Shown: positions 34,850 through 42,177 of the stretch, in pieces
Position numbering within the stretch: the stretch's first letter is position 1
Layout: every line of letters begins with the position of its first letter
Source of the DNA: Natronoarchaeum philippinense
Lineage (GTDB): Archaea; Halobacteriota; Halobacteria; Halobacteriales; Natronoarchaeaceae
Assembly (NCBI RefSeq): GCF_900215575.1
Contig: NZ_OBEJ01000002.1
Location: 558,001-622,000, forward strand
Direction: 5' to 3'
Length of the DNA: 64,000 nucleotides
The notes under the pieces: generated by a model
Database searches by the model: none
The model's input: the letters and a program-made list of their open reading frames with translations, nothing else
Told to the model about the DNA's origin: nothing
Program-made: the position numbers and the translations under genes

Positions 34850-35668
34850 TCACTCCTCGATCGGCCGGGCGCGCTCGCCGTCCCAGTCGAGCGCGTCCTC
34901 GACTGCCAGCTTCTCCAGATGCGCGATCACGGCCCGCCGAGCAAGGTCACGGACGCCGGAGAGATCTTTGTCGTAGGCCGCCTCCACGACGGCGTCGGGC
35001 GTCGTCGCTCCGTCGCGGACGGCCGCCAGCACGCGGCGCTCGCGGTCGAGTCGGTGGTCGACGAGTCGGGAGAGGACGGCCGCCGGGTCGGTGATCGGCG
35101 GGCCGTGCCCAGGCAGCAGTGCTTCTGGTGCCCGCGCGTGCAGCCGCCGGAGCGCGGTGAGATACCCGCGCATGTCGCCGTCCGGCGAGCCGACGAACAC
35201 GCTCCCCTCAGCGACGGCGAGGTCACCGACCAACATCTGATCGTCCTCGCTCGACGCCGCGGCGTCCGCGGCGTCCCGGACGGTCAGCGCGATGTGATCC
35301 GGCGCGTGGCCCGGCGTCGCCGTTACCGAGATGTCGAGGCCGCCAGTCGAAATTGTGTCTCCGTTGCGCAGGGTCGCGTCCGGCGTCACGCCGGTCGCCC
35401 GCTCGAACCGATCCTCGTAGCCCGCTCGCGCGTACACGTCAAGGTCGTATTCTGCGGCGTACTGTTCGAGAGCGCCGACGTGGTCGGGGTGGGCGTGGGT
35501 GACCAGCACCGCGTTGGGCGAGCGCTGATCGAGGCGGGCATCGAGGTCGGACGATCGTCCAGCGGGATCGACGAGCACTGCGTCGGACGTGCCGATCACG
35601 TACGCGTTCGTGGTGCCGGTCGGTACGGCGTCCGAAACGGGAAGAACGACGCGAGCGATCGGGTCCAT
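34850..35668 (-). CDS. MBL-fold metallo-hydrolase (LACTB2-like)
   Basis: The 272-residue protein has the MBL signature THAHPDHVG (about 57-65), TATPGHAPDHIALTV (about 116-130), a metal Asp in LVGDLAVAE (about 145-153) and LLPGHGPPI (about 184-192). A C-terminal winged-helix-like region (about 195-265: VDHRLDRERRVLAAVRDGATTPDAVVEA) is typical of the LACTB2 group, which includes RNA endonucleases. A role on RNA is possible but not proven. Upstream is a HTH regulator on the same strand. Confidence 0.88.
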   Translation of the reverse strand: MDPIARVVLPVSDAVPTGTTNAYVIGTSDAVLVDPAGRSSDLDARLDQRSPNAVLVTHAHPDHVGALEQYAAEYDLDVYARAGYEDRFERATGVTPDATLRNGDTISTGGLDISVTATPGHAPDHIALTVRDAADAAASSEDDQMLVGDLAVAEGSVFVGSPDGDMRGYLTALRRLHARAPEALLPGHGPPITDPAAVLSRLVDHRLDRERRVLAAVRDGATTPDAVVEAAYDKDLSGVRDLARRAVIAHLEKLAVEDALDWDGERARPIEE

Positions 35669-35716
35669 GGCCGGTGAGTACCGGGTGGGAGAATAAAAAG
35701 ACCAGCAGCAGAACGG

Positions 35717-35998
35717 TCAGTTATGTAGGAAGTACACCTGTTTGCGGGCGTCACGGAAGCTGTATCGGGAGCCGACGAGGCCGACCTCTTCGAGCCGGTT
35801 CAGGGCGTATCGAACTGTGCGGTCGGGCAGCAACGATTCCTCGGCGAGCTGGCCCTGCGAGAGGGGCGCATCGGTTTCGAGAACCTTGGCGATCAGCTTC
35901 GCGCTGGGCGGGAGTTCGCGCAGCCGATCGCGGTACTCGGTGTCCGAAAGCGGTTCCTCTACCCTGTCAGCGCGTTCCTCGCCGGTGGTCGTGCTCAT
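35717..35998 (-). CDS. Small winged-helix transcriptional regulator
   Basis: The 93-residue protein has an acidic N-terminus and a winged helix (LPPSAKLIAKVLETDAPLSQGQLAEESLLPDRTVRYALNRLEEVGLVGSRYSFRDARKQVYFL, about 29-91), of the MarR/TrmB sort common in haloarchaea. It is too small to hold an effector domain. A TTTTAC box (complement 36024-36030) is about 27 nt upstream of its ATG at 35998, and an AT-rich palindrome at 36063-36080 lies 65-82 nt upstream and could be an operator. Confidence 0.85.
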   Translation of the reverse strand: MSTTTGEERADRVEEPLSDTEYRDRLRELPPSAKLIAKVLETDAPLSQGQLAEESLLPDRTVRYALNRLEEVGLVGSRYSFRDARKQVYFLHN

Positions 35999-36060
35999 AC
36001 TGAGCGGTGGTCCGTCACCGATGGTAAAACTTGGCTATATGGGGATTGAAACAATTGAGA

Positions 36061-36082
36061 GAATATATAGTGTATATATAGC
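36061..36082. promoter_or_regulatory. AT-rich palindrome upstream of the HTH gene (operator candidate)
   Basis: The core reads TATATA-GTG-TATATA within an extremely AT-rich 50-bp stretch. It stands out from the GC-rich surroundings. Its place upstream of a small HTH gene suggests a regulator site; nothing else in the sequence proves binding. Confidence 0.4.
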
Positions 36083-36424
36083 ATACCTATTTTGTGGTGG
36101 TGCTTGCCGTCGCAGGGAGTCAGCACACGATCGACGAGCCCCAACCGGTCGGCGACCATGCTGTGTCCGCACATTTTGGACTCGTCGCGTGGCGTGTGGC
36201 GTCGCAGCGGCGGGTACAGAGTAGACGAACGTCCAGTTTCGGACGCCACACGATGCCGGACTCGCTGCCGGGACCTGCTCCGGCCGGTGACGGGAGTAGA
36301 ACCACACGCAGATGGGCGCACCGCGATGGACGATTCCCGGCGAAGCGAACGCCACGATCGGTTCAACGTTTGACGAATCGTTTCCAGTATCGTTTTATCC
36401 CCGGGGCAGGTAGCAAATCTCAGC
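36083..36424. other. About 340 bp without a convincing gene; contains an 11-bp inverted repeat
   Basis: No frame here looks like haloarchaeal protein on either strand. CGTGTGGCGTC (36193-36203) and GACGCCACACG (36242-36252) form a perfect 11-bp inverted repeat with a 38-nt spacer, flanked by a direct repeat GGACTCG (36178-36184 and 36258-36264). A TTTTAT box at 36393-36398 probably serves the methyltransferase gene. It could be gene debris or a structured transcript. Confidence 0.4.
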
Positions 36425-37132
36425 GTGAAGGGCCAGGAGTGGTATCAGGCGACCGATGTCGCCCAAGAGTACGACGACAAGCGGTTTTCCCGCGGCGGTC
36501 GACTGATCGACCGGCGCGAAAAGGAGGCCGTACTGGACGCGATCGGTCCCGTCGACGGGAAAGACGTCCTCGAAATCGCCTGTGGAACCGGTCGGTTCAC
36601 CGCGATGCTCGCCGAGCGCGGCGCCGACGTTGTCGGGCTCGACATCTCCGCCGAGATGCTCGCTGAGGCCCGCCAGAAGGCCAAGGCCAGCGGCGTCGGT
36701 GACGCCGTCGAGTTCCTGCGCGGCGACGCCGGCCGACTCCCCTTCGAGGATGACGAGTTCGACGCCGTCATCGCGATGCGATTTTTCCACCTCGCGGACA
36801 CGCCGGCAGCCTATCTGGATGAACTCCAGCGAGTGTCCCGCGATCAGGTGATGTTCGACACGTTCAAGCGCTATAGCACGCGAAGCATCTACAACTGGGC
36901 GCTTCCGATGGGATCGCGGCTGTACTCCCGGTCGGAGGTCGAGTCGCTGATCGACGGCGCCGGCCTCGAACTCGTCGAGGATTCCCACGATTTCGTCCTG
37001 CCGTACGGCTTCTACCGGAAGATCCCGGACAGCATCGCCAGCACCCTCCGATCGATCGACACGACGCTCGGCGTCGGACCGGGTGGCGACGCCATCGCGT
37101 CGGTCTCGTACTGGTCGGCGAGCGTCGAGTGA
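36425..37132 (+). CDS. Class I SAM-dependent methyltransferase
   Basis: The 235-residue enzyme has motif I VLEIACGTGRFTAMLAERG (about 48-66), GLDISAEMLAEARQKA and FEDDEFDAVIAMRFFHL (about 107-123), typical of Methyltransf_11/25 enzymes. The substrate is unknown; the C-terminal region (FVLPYGFYRKIPDSIASTLRSIDTTLG) resembles quinone or lipid methyltransferases. Start is GTG at 36425, about 27 nt after a TTTTAT box. The next gene, a glycosyltransferase, follows by its own promoter. Confidence 0.85.
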   Translation: MKGQEWYQATDVAQEYDDKRFSRGGRLIDRREKEAVLDAIGPVDGKDVLEIACGTGRFTAMLAERGADVVGLDISAEMLAEARQKAKASGVGDAVEFLRGDAGRLPFEDDEFDAVIAMRFFHLADTPAAYLDELQRVSRDQVMFDTFKRYSTRSIYNWALPMGSRLYSRSEVESLIDGAGLELVEDSHDFVLPYGFYRKIPDSIASTLRSIDTTLGVGPGGDAIASVSYWSASVE

Positions 37133-37154
37133 CCGGCGCGGTCGGTCGGGACGC

Positions 37155-37160
37155 TTTTAA
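37155..37160 (+). promoter_or_regulatory. TATA-like box of the glycosyltransferase gene
   Basis: TTTTAA ends 24 nt before the ATG at 37185, which fits a leaderless promoter in the 50-bp gap after the methyltransferase gene. Confidence 0.55.
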
Positions 37161-37184
37161 CCTTTGCCGGAAATATCGGGGTGT

Positions 37185-38090
37185 ATGGACCTCTCGGTAG
37201 TGGTCCCCACGTTGAACGCCCGGGAACAGCTGGCCGGGTGTCTCGACGCCCTGACGGAACACGCCCCCGACGACGAGGTGATCGTCGTCAACGGGCCCTC
37301 GTCGGACGGGACCACCGGGATGGTTCGAGAGCGCGGCGATGTCGACGTGCTCGTCGAACTGTCCGATCGGAACGTCAACGTCTCGCGCAACGCCGGGATC
37401 GAGGTCGCAACCGGCGACGCCGTGGCGTTCGTCCACGACGAGCTTGCGGTCGAGCCGTCGTGGCGCGAGGCCGTTGCCGAGTCGCTCGCCGGCGGCGCCA
37501 GCGTCGTTACGGGGCCGACCCATCGGACGCTCCGCGCGGGCATGACGACCGAGAACGAAACTTCGAACACCGTCGCCGGCCGCGAGGTCGCGTTTTTCAA
37601 CGGTGGCAACGTCGCCTTCGCACGCCCCGCGATCGAGGCGCTGGACGGCTTCGACGAGTATCTCGAAACCGAGGGAGCACGCGACGCCTCACATCGACTC
37701 GCCGCACTGGACTACGACGTGTGCTGGAACGACGAGATGGGCGTTCGCGGCGAGTACGGTACCGACGGCGGGCGTCCTCAACAGGAGTTCGGCGCGAAGT
37801 ACCGATCGCTTTCGTATCAGCTTGCAAAGAACTACGGACTCCGCCCGACAGTCGCTCGATCGACGGTTGCGTCCGCGATCCGAGACTCGCTGTCGGCCGC
37901 CCGCGAAGTGACCCGCGGCGACGTGACGCCGACAGCGTGGTTGGGAACGGGCCGGGAAGTCGTATCGAGCATCGCCAGCGGCGTCGCCGCGGGACTTCGT
38001 GCTCGCCGAGACGACGAGACGTGTCGCCGGAACCCCAACGGCGTCTCGACGCGTCACGATCGGGCCGTCCGACGATACGACTGGCGCTGA
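37185..38090 (+). CDS. Glycosyltransferase family 2
   Basis: The 301-residue enzyme starts with the GT-A motif MDLSVVVPTLNAREQLAGCLDAL (about 1-23), has VIVVNGPSSDGTTGMV (about 35-50), the ribose-binding DRNVNVSRNAGIEVATGDAVAFVHDE (about 62-87) with the metal DxD replaced by HDE, and EGARDASHRLAALDYDVCW. The acceptor is unknown; many haloarchaeal members glycosylate lipids or S-layer proteins. The C-terminal 80 residues are basic and unlike a membrane helix. The ATG at 37185 fits both promoter and family. Confidence 0.85.
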   Translation: MDLSVVVPTLNAREQLAGCLDALTEHAPDDEVIVVNGPSSDGTTGMVRERGDVDVLVELSDRNVNVSRNAGIEVATGDAVAFVHDELAVEPSWREAVAESLAGGASVVTGPTHRTLRAGMTTENETSNTVAGREVAFFNGGNVAFARPAIEALDGFDEYLETEGARDASHRLAALDYDVCWNDEMGVRGEYGTDGGRPQQEFGAKYRSLSYQLAKNYGLRPTVARSTVASAIRDSLSAAREVTRGDVTPTAWLGTGREVVSSIASGVAAGLRARRDDETCRRNPNGVSTRHDRAVRRYDWR

Positions 38091-38111
38091 GTCGACGGTT
38101 GATGCGTCCCG

Positions 38112-38930
38112 CTAGCCGCCGTCGGGGCCGAGGGCATCGACGACGCGCTCGGAATTCTTGCTGAACACGCGCCGAAGCTTATCCTCCGACACGTCGAGCG
38201 TCAGCATCTCCATGACGGCGACGTTCGGGTGGGTCTCGGGGGCGCCGCTGCCAAAGAGCACGCGGTCGGGATGTTCGAGCAGCGCGCGCTCTAGAAGATC
38301 GCGGAATCGGACGTAGCTCGTGTCGAGATAACAGTCGTCGTGGGCCGCGAGCACGTCGATCGCGTCGGCCATCAGGTCGCGGTTCAGCGGGTAACCACCG
38401 AAGTGCGCGAGGATCACCGGGAACGAGTAGCTAAGTAGCGAATCGGCGACCGCGGCCGGCGGGAATCCCTCGCCGCCGTGGACCAGCACGGGAAGCCCGA
38501 CGTCTTCGAGCTCCGCCAACACGTCCTCGTCCGGGAGCCCGTCGCGTGCCGGATCGAGCTTGAACCCGTGGAACCGATCGTCGTAGGCGTACTTCTCGAT
38601 GTCTTCGGGCGCCGTGTGATGGTCCTTGCGTGACGCCGTGAGGTTACGCAGTTGCGAGGTCGCACCCTCACCCGGATCCCGTGGACCGTTGATCCGCGCG
38701 AACGCGATGAACGGTCGTTCGACGCTCATCCGGGCGACGGCGTTGTTCGCCCGCAGGTAGTCCGTCCCGGCGCGGTGGCCGGGGAACACGACCGATCGGA
38801 CCACGCCGGCTTGGTGCATCTCGCGCTCTAAGGTGTCGGGCGTGATCGACCGACCGGTCGTCGCTCCTTCCTCGGCGTCCAGCCGGGCGTGCACGTCGAC
38901 CACCCGGAACCGGTGCTCCAGTTCCAGCAT
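38112..38930 (-). CDS. Amidohydrolase-superfamily protein, probably lacking key metal ligands
   Basis: The 272-residue protein has the TIM-barrel layout of the amidohydrolase 2 family: VVDVHARLDAEEG (about 10-22), HGGEGFPPAAVADSL, ILAHFGGYP (about 169-177), CYLDTSY and VLFGSGAPETHP (about 228-239). Two usual metal sites are changed: the HxH near the N-terminus is HAR, and the usual FGSD is FGSG. It may therefore have a different chemistry or be inactive. It stands convergent with the glycosyltransferase and divergent from the thermosome gene. Confidence 0.78.
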   Translation of the reverse strand: MLELEHRFRVVDVHARLDAEEGATTGRSITPDTLEREMHQAGVVRSVVFPGHRAGTDYLRANNAVARMSVERPFIAFARINGPRDPGEGATSQLRNLTASRKDHHTAPEDIEKYAYDDRFHGFKLDPARDGLPDEDVLAELEDVGLPVLVHGGEGFPPAAVADSLLSYSFPVILAHFGGYPLNRDLMADAIDVLAAHDDCYLDTSYVRFRDLLERALLEHPDRVLFGSGAPETHPNVAVMEMLTLDVSEDKLRRVFSKNSERVVDALGPDGG

Positions 38931-39078
38931 CGGCCTACCGTTTCTGGTCGCGGTATTTTTCGTTACCGGTTCGGCCAGTGCCGCGGCGCTACAACCCGGT
39001 CGTCGACGACCCCCGATCGGCGCCTCGTCGCCGAAAGCCCGCGAGGGCGACGGGGACGCGTCGGCGTCACCAGCAACA

Positions 39079-39085
39079 TTTATAT
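39079..39085 (+). promoter_or_regulatory. TATA-like box of the thermosome gene
   Basis: TTTATAT ends 29 nt before the ATG at 39115, preceded by GCAACA. The rest of 38931-39114 shows no other clear signal. Confidence 0.6.
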
Positions 39086-39114
39086 TGAACCGCTAAGTAC
39101 AGTTTACCGAACAC

Positions 39115-40701
39115 ATGGCAGACAACGCTTCACAGCGGCGCATGGGTGGACAGCCGCTCTTCATTCTGAGCGAGGACAGCCAGCGAACGTCGGGCAAGGA
39201 CGCACAGCAGTCCAACATCACCGCCGGAAAGGCAATCAGCGAGGCCGTACGCACGACGCTCGGCCCCCGCGGGATGGACAAGATGCTCGTCTCCGACTCG
39301 GGCGACGTCGTGATCACCAACGACGGCGCGACGATCCTCCAAGAGATGGACATCGAGCATCCCGCCGCCGACATGATCGTCGAGGTCGCCGAGACACAGG
39401 AGGACGAAGTCGGCGACGGAACGACGACGGCGGCGATTCTCGCGGGCCAGCTGCTCGCCCAAGCCGAGGACCTCTTCGAGGACGACGTGCACGCGACGAC
39501 GATCGTCGAGGGGTATCACGAGGCCGCCGAGCTCGCCCACGACGCCGTCGACGAGCTCGCACTGGAGGGCGAAGTCGACGAGGACCTGCTTCACTCGGTC
39601 GCCGAGTCCAGCATGACCGGCAAGGGCACCGGCGGCGTCACCGCCGAGTCGCTGGCCCGCTCGGTCGTCGACGCCGTCGAACACGTCCGTAGCGACGCCG
39701 GCGTCGACCGGGACAGCATCACGCTCCAGACGCAGGTCGGCGCAAGCTCCAGCGCGACCGAGCTCGTCGAGGGTATCCTCGTCGACGAGGAGCCGGTCCA
39801 CGAGCAGATGCCCGGCGACGTCGAGGACGCCGACATCGCCCTGCTCGACGTCGAACTCGGCGTCCGCACCGGCGACGTCGACGCCGAGTACAGCGTCGAC
39901 AGCGTCGACCAGCTCACCGCCGCGATGGACGCCGAAGAAGAAGAGCTCAAGGAGGCCGCTCAGTCCGTCGCCGACTCGGGCGCCGACGTGGTCTTCACGA
40001 CCGACGACGTCGACGGTCGCGTCGCCTCCACGCTCGCCGACGAGGGCGTGCTCGTCTTCGAGAACCTTTCCGACGACGACATCCGTGGCATCGCCAGCGC
40101 GACGGGCGCCCGCCGCGTCGGCGCGCTCGATGATCTCGACGCCGAGGAGTTCGGCAGCGCCGACCGCGTCCGCACCGAGACCTACGGCGGCGACGAACTC
40201 GTGTTCATCGAGGGCGGCGCTGCAGCCGAGTCGGTCACGCTGTTCGTCCGCGGCGGCACCGAGCACGTCGTCGACGAACTCGAACGCGCCATCAAGGACG
40301 CGCTCGACGTCGTCACCGCGGCGGCCGACACCGACAGCGTCGTCCCCGGCGCCGGCGCCGCCGAAATCGCAATCGCAGACCGCGTCCGCGCCGAGTCCGC
40401 CGGCGTCTCCGGGCGCAAACAGCTCGCCGTCGAGGCCTTCGCCGACGCGCTCGACGCCATCCCGCGCACGCTCGCCGAGAACTCCGGGCTCGACCCCATC
40501 GACGCGCTGGTCGACCTGCGCTCCGAGCACGAAGCCGAGGGCCGGGCCGGCCTGATCGTCGACGGCCAGACCCGCGAGGTCGGTGACCCCGTCGAGCACG
40601 GCACCGTCGACCCCGCCGCCGTCAAGCACGAAGCCGTCGAGTCGGCCACCGAGGCCGCGACGCTGATCGCCCGGATCGACGACGTTATCGCTGCTGAGTA
40701 A
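39115..40701 (+). CDS. Thermosome (group II chaperonin) subunit without GGM tail
   Basis: The 528-residue subunit has the chaperonin motifs [12 protein letters not shown] (about 48-59), [11 protein letters not shown] (about 69-79) and [12 protein letters not shown] (about 100-111). The apical region is about 200-360. The site usually GGG near residue 395-402 reads VPGAGAAE. The C-terminus ends at DDVIAAE without the GGM repeats of the main haloarchaeal subunits, which is like the third (CCT3) type. Expression of these genes is heat-induced in haloarchaea; a TATA box lies at 39079-39085. The promoter has no clear heat element that I can name. Confidence 0.93.
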   Translation: MADNASQRRMGGQPLFILSEDSQRTSGKDAQQSNITAGKAISEAVRTTLGPRGMDKMLVSDSGDVVITNDGATILQEMDIEHPAADMIVEVAETQEDEVGDGTTTAAILAGQLLAQAEDLFEDDVHATTIVEGYHEAAELAHDAVDELALEGEVDEDLLHSVAESSMTGKGTGGVTAESLARSVVDAVEHVRSDAGVDRDSITLQTQVGASSSATELVEGILVDEEPVHEQMPGDVEDADIALLDVELGVRTGDVDAEYSVDSVDQLTAAMDAEEEELKEAAQSVADSGADVVFTTDDVDGRVASTLADEGVLVFENLSDDDIRGIASATGARRVGALDDLDAEEFGSADRVRTETYGGDELVFIEGGAAAESVTLFVRGGTEHVVDELERAIKDALDVVTAAADTDSVVPGAGAAEIAIADRVRAESAGVSGRKQLAVEAFADALDAIPRTLAENSGLDPIDALVDLRSEHEAEGRAGLIVDGQTREVGDPVEHGTVDPAAVKHEAVESATEAATLIARIDDVIAAE

Positions 40702-40732
40702 ACGGCCGCCCGTTTCAGCGAGACTGATTTCC

Positions 40733-40740
40733 ACCTTTTT
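40733..40740 (+). terminator. Oligo-T terminator after the thermosome gene
   Basis: A T5 run (40736-40740) 35 nt after the stop codon, as expected for archaeal termination. Confidence 0.45.
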
Positions 40741-40802
40741 CGATCAGTTGGTCTGATTGGTTACGACGAACACTTTTCAGCTATCCGCCACAAGATCAAG
40801 TC

Positions 40803-40937
40803 ATGACTGAACGGGATATCGACCGTAGCGATGCAATCGAAGTTCTTGAAGGCTATATCGACGAGGTGTCGCGGCGTCCCGACGCAGACGACCTCTCGCC
40901 GGTAGATCTAAAACGCGATTGGGCGTCGGACCTATAG
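40803..40937 (+). CDS. Small acidic protein, 44 aa
   Basis: ATG at 40803 opens a 44-codon frame, MTERDIDRSDAIEVLEGYID...VDLKRDWASDL, with strong acidic bias, haloarchaeal codon use and a predicted helix. The stop TAG overlaps the end of the convergent acetyltransferase gene by 6 nt. It is preceded by an oligo-T terminator and a weak T-run about 30 nt upstream. I recognise no family. Its length and composition resemble small antitoxins or regulators, but no toxin adjoins it. Confidence 0.5.
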   Translation: MTERDIDRSDAIEVLEGYIDEVSRRPDADDLSPVDLKRDWASDL

Positions 40938-41399
40938 CTGTGTGTCCATCTTGAGCCGCCGCACCTCGTACCCCCGCGACTCGTAGACCTTCCTTGCGGT
41001 CTCGTTGTCCGCGTTCACCGAGAGCGTCACGTACTCACAGTCTCGCTCGTCGGCCCACGTCTCGGCCCGGTCCAGCAACTCGCTGGCGAGTCCCTCACCT
41101 CGACGGTCCTGGTCGACGTACACTTCGTTGATCGTCGCTTCCGGACCGCGCGCGAACACCACCGGCGTTTCGGCGTACGCGACGTGGGCGTACCCGACGA
41201 TTTCTCCTTCGGCGTCGGCGACGAACGTCGCCGCGTCGTCGTCCAGTAGCTGCGTCCGTCGGTAGGCGACGGCGTCGCGGTGGACGTCCTCGGCGAGTTC
41301 GTTGTACTCGTCGAGGTCGGCCATCTCTCTGGCGAAGGGCAACCACACGTCGTCGACGAACGTCGCGATCTCGTCCTCGCGGAGGCGTCGAAACTCCAT
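40932..41399 (-). CDS. GNAT family N-acetyltransferase
   Basis: The 155-residue protein has a GNAT fold with acetyl-CoA motif DQDRRGEGLASELLDRAETWA (about 97-117) and ESRGYEVRRLKMD near the end. The substrate is unknown; NEVYVD is the beta-strand before the loop. The ATG at 41399 begins MEFRRLREDEIATFVD. It is divergent from tenA. Confidence 0.88.
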   Translation of the reverse strand: MEFRRLREDEIATFVDDVWLPFAREMADLDEYNELAEDVHRDAVAYRRTQLLDDDAATFVADAEGEIVGYAHVAYAETPVVFARGPEATINEVYVDQDRRGEGLASELLDRAETWADERDCEYVTLSVNADNETARKVYESRGYEVRRLKMDTQL

Positions 41400-41482
41400 A
41401 CCGCACGCTGGGCCCGCTGGCTACTGTTCGTTTCGGCCTTCGACTCCACACAGCCCAAATATAACTCGGTAGTATTAGCAAA

Positions 41483-41488
41483 TTATAT
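41483..41488 (+). promoter_or_regulatory. TATA-like box of tenA
   Basis: TTATAT ends 23 nt before the ATG at 41512, within a short AT-rich island (41460-41492). It should also cover the promoter of the divergent acetyltransferase. Confidence 0.5.
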
Positions 41489-41511
41489 CAGTCGTAGCGA
41501 TCGTCTCTCGG

Positions 41512-42177
41512 ATGATGCCATTCAGTGAGGAACTGCTGGCCGACGGTGAACAGATCTGGCAAGCGCAGTACGACCACCCGTTCGTTCGGGAACTCGCCGA
41601 GGGCACGCTCGATCCCGCGGCGTTCGAGACGTGGGTGCGACAGGACTACCGATACCTGCTGGATTACGCCAGAACGCACGCCATCGCGGGGACGAAGGCC
41701 CGCGAGGAGTCGACGATGGCCCACCTGCTCGGCGTCGCCGAGCGCATCCTCAACGAGGAGATGGATCTCCACCGGGAGTTCGCCGCCGAGTACGGCTTGG
41801 CGCCCGAAGACCTCGAAGCCACGGCGAAAGCCCCCACGTGTGTCGCCTACACGAACTTCCTCGTGCGAACCGCCCACGAGGGGAGCCTCGCCGAGATCGC
41901 GGCGGCAATCTACCCCTGCGCGCAGGGGTATCTCGACGTGGCTGAGCGCATGGCCGAAATTCAGGGCGACGCCGACCATCGGTACACGCCCTTCATCGAG
42001 AAGTACACTAGCGACGCGTTCCGCGACGCCGTCACTCAGACCCGCGAGCTCGTCGACCGCTGTGGCGAGCAGTTCCCCGGCGAGCGCGACGCCATGCGCG
42101 AGGCGTTCCTGACGAGCGCACGACTGGAGCACGACTTCTGGGAGATGGCCTACACCACCGAGGAGTGGGCGGTCTAA
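41512..42177 (+). CDS. tenA: TenA family thiaminase II-like enzyme
   Basis: The 221-residue all-helical protein has the TenA pattern: WVRQDYRYLLDYARTHAIAGTKA (about 41-63), APTCVAYTNFLVRTAHEG (about 107-124), the active-site Cys C136 in AIYPCAQGYLDVAERM, and the C-terminal LEHDFWEMAYTTEEW. TenA frees HMP from degraded thiamine for reuse. Its stop codon overlaps the symporter start by one base (TAATG), so the two are translated together and a thiamine precursor is a likely transport substrate. Start ATG at 41512 (a second ATG follows at 41515). Confidence 0.92.
   Translation: MMPFSEELLADGEQIWQAQYDHPFVRELAEGTLDPAAFETWVRQDYRYLLDYARTHAIAGTKAREESTMAHLLGVAERILNEEMDLHREFAAEYGLAPEDLEATAKAPTCVAYTNFLVRTAHEGSLAEIAAAIYPCAQGYLDVAERMAEIQGDADHRYTPFIEKYTSDAFRDAVTQTRELVDRCGEQFPGERDAMREAFLTSARLEHDFWEMAYTTEEWAV

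Noticed and set aside
36050-36060. GATTGAAAC-like word recalling a CRISPR repeat end
   Set aside because: It is a single copy with no regular spacing, so there is no CRISPR array.
35995-36373. Open frames of 93-123 codons in the empty region at 36 kb
   Set aside because: They are rich in Arg, Ser and Cys, run through the AT-rich palindrome or overlap other signals, and show no known family.
39130-40734. A 534-codon open frame antisense to the thermosome gene
   Set aside because: The sense strand is an unmistakable chaperonin; the antisense frame is a consequence of codon bias.
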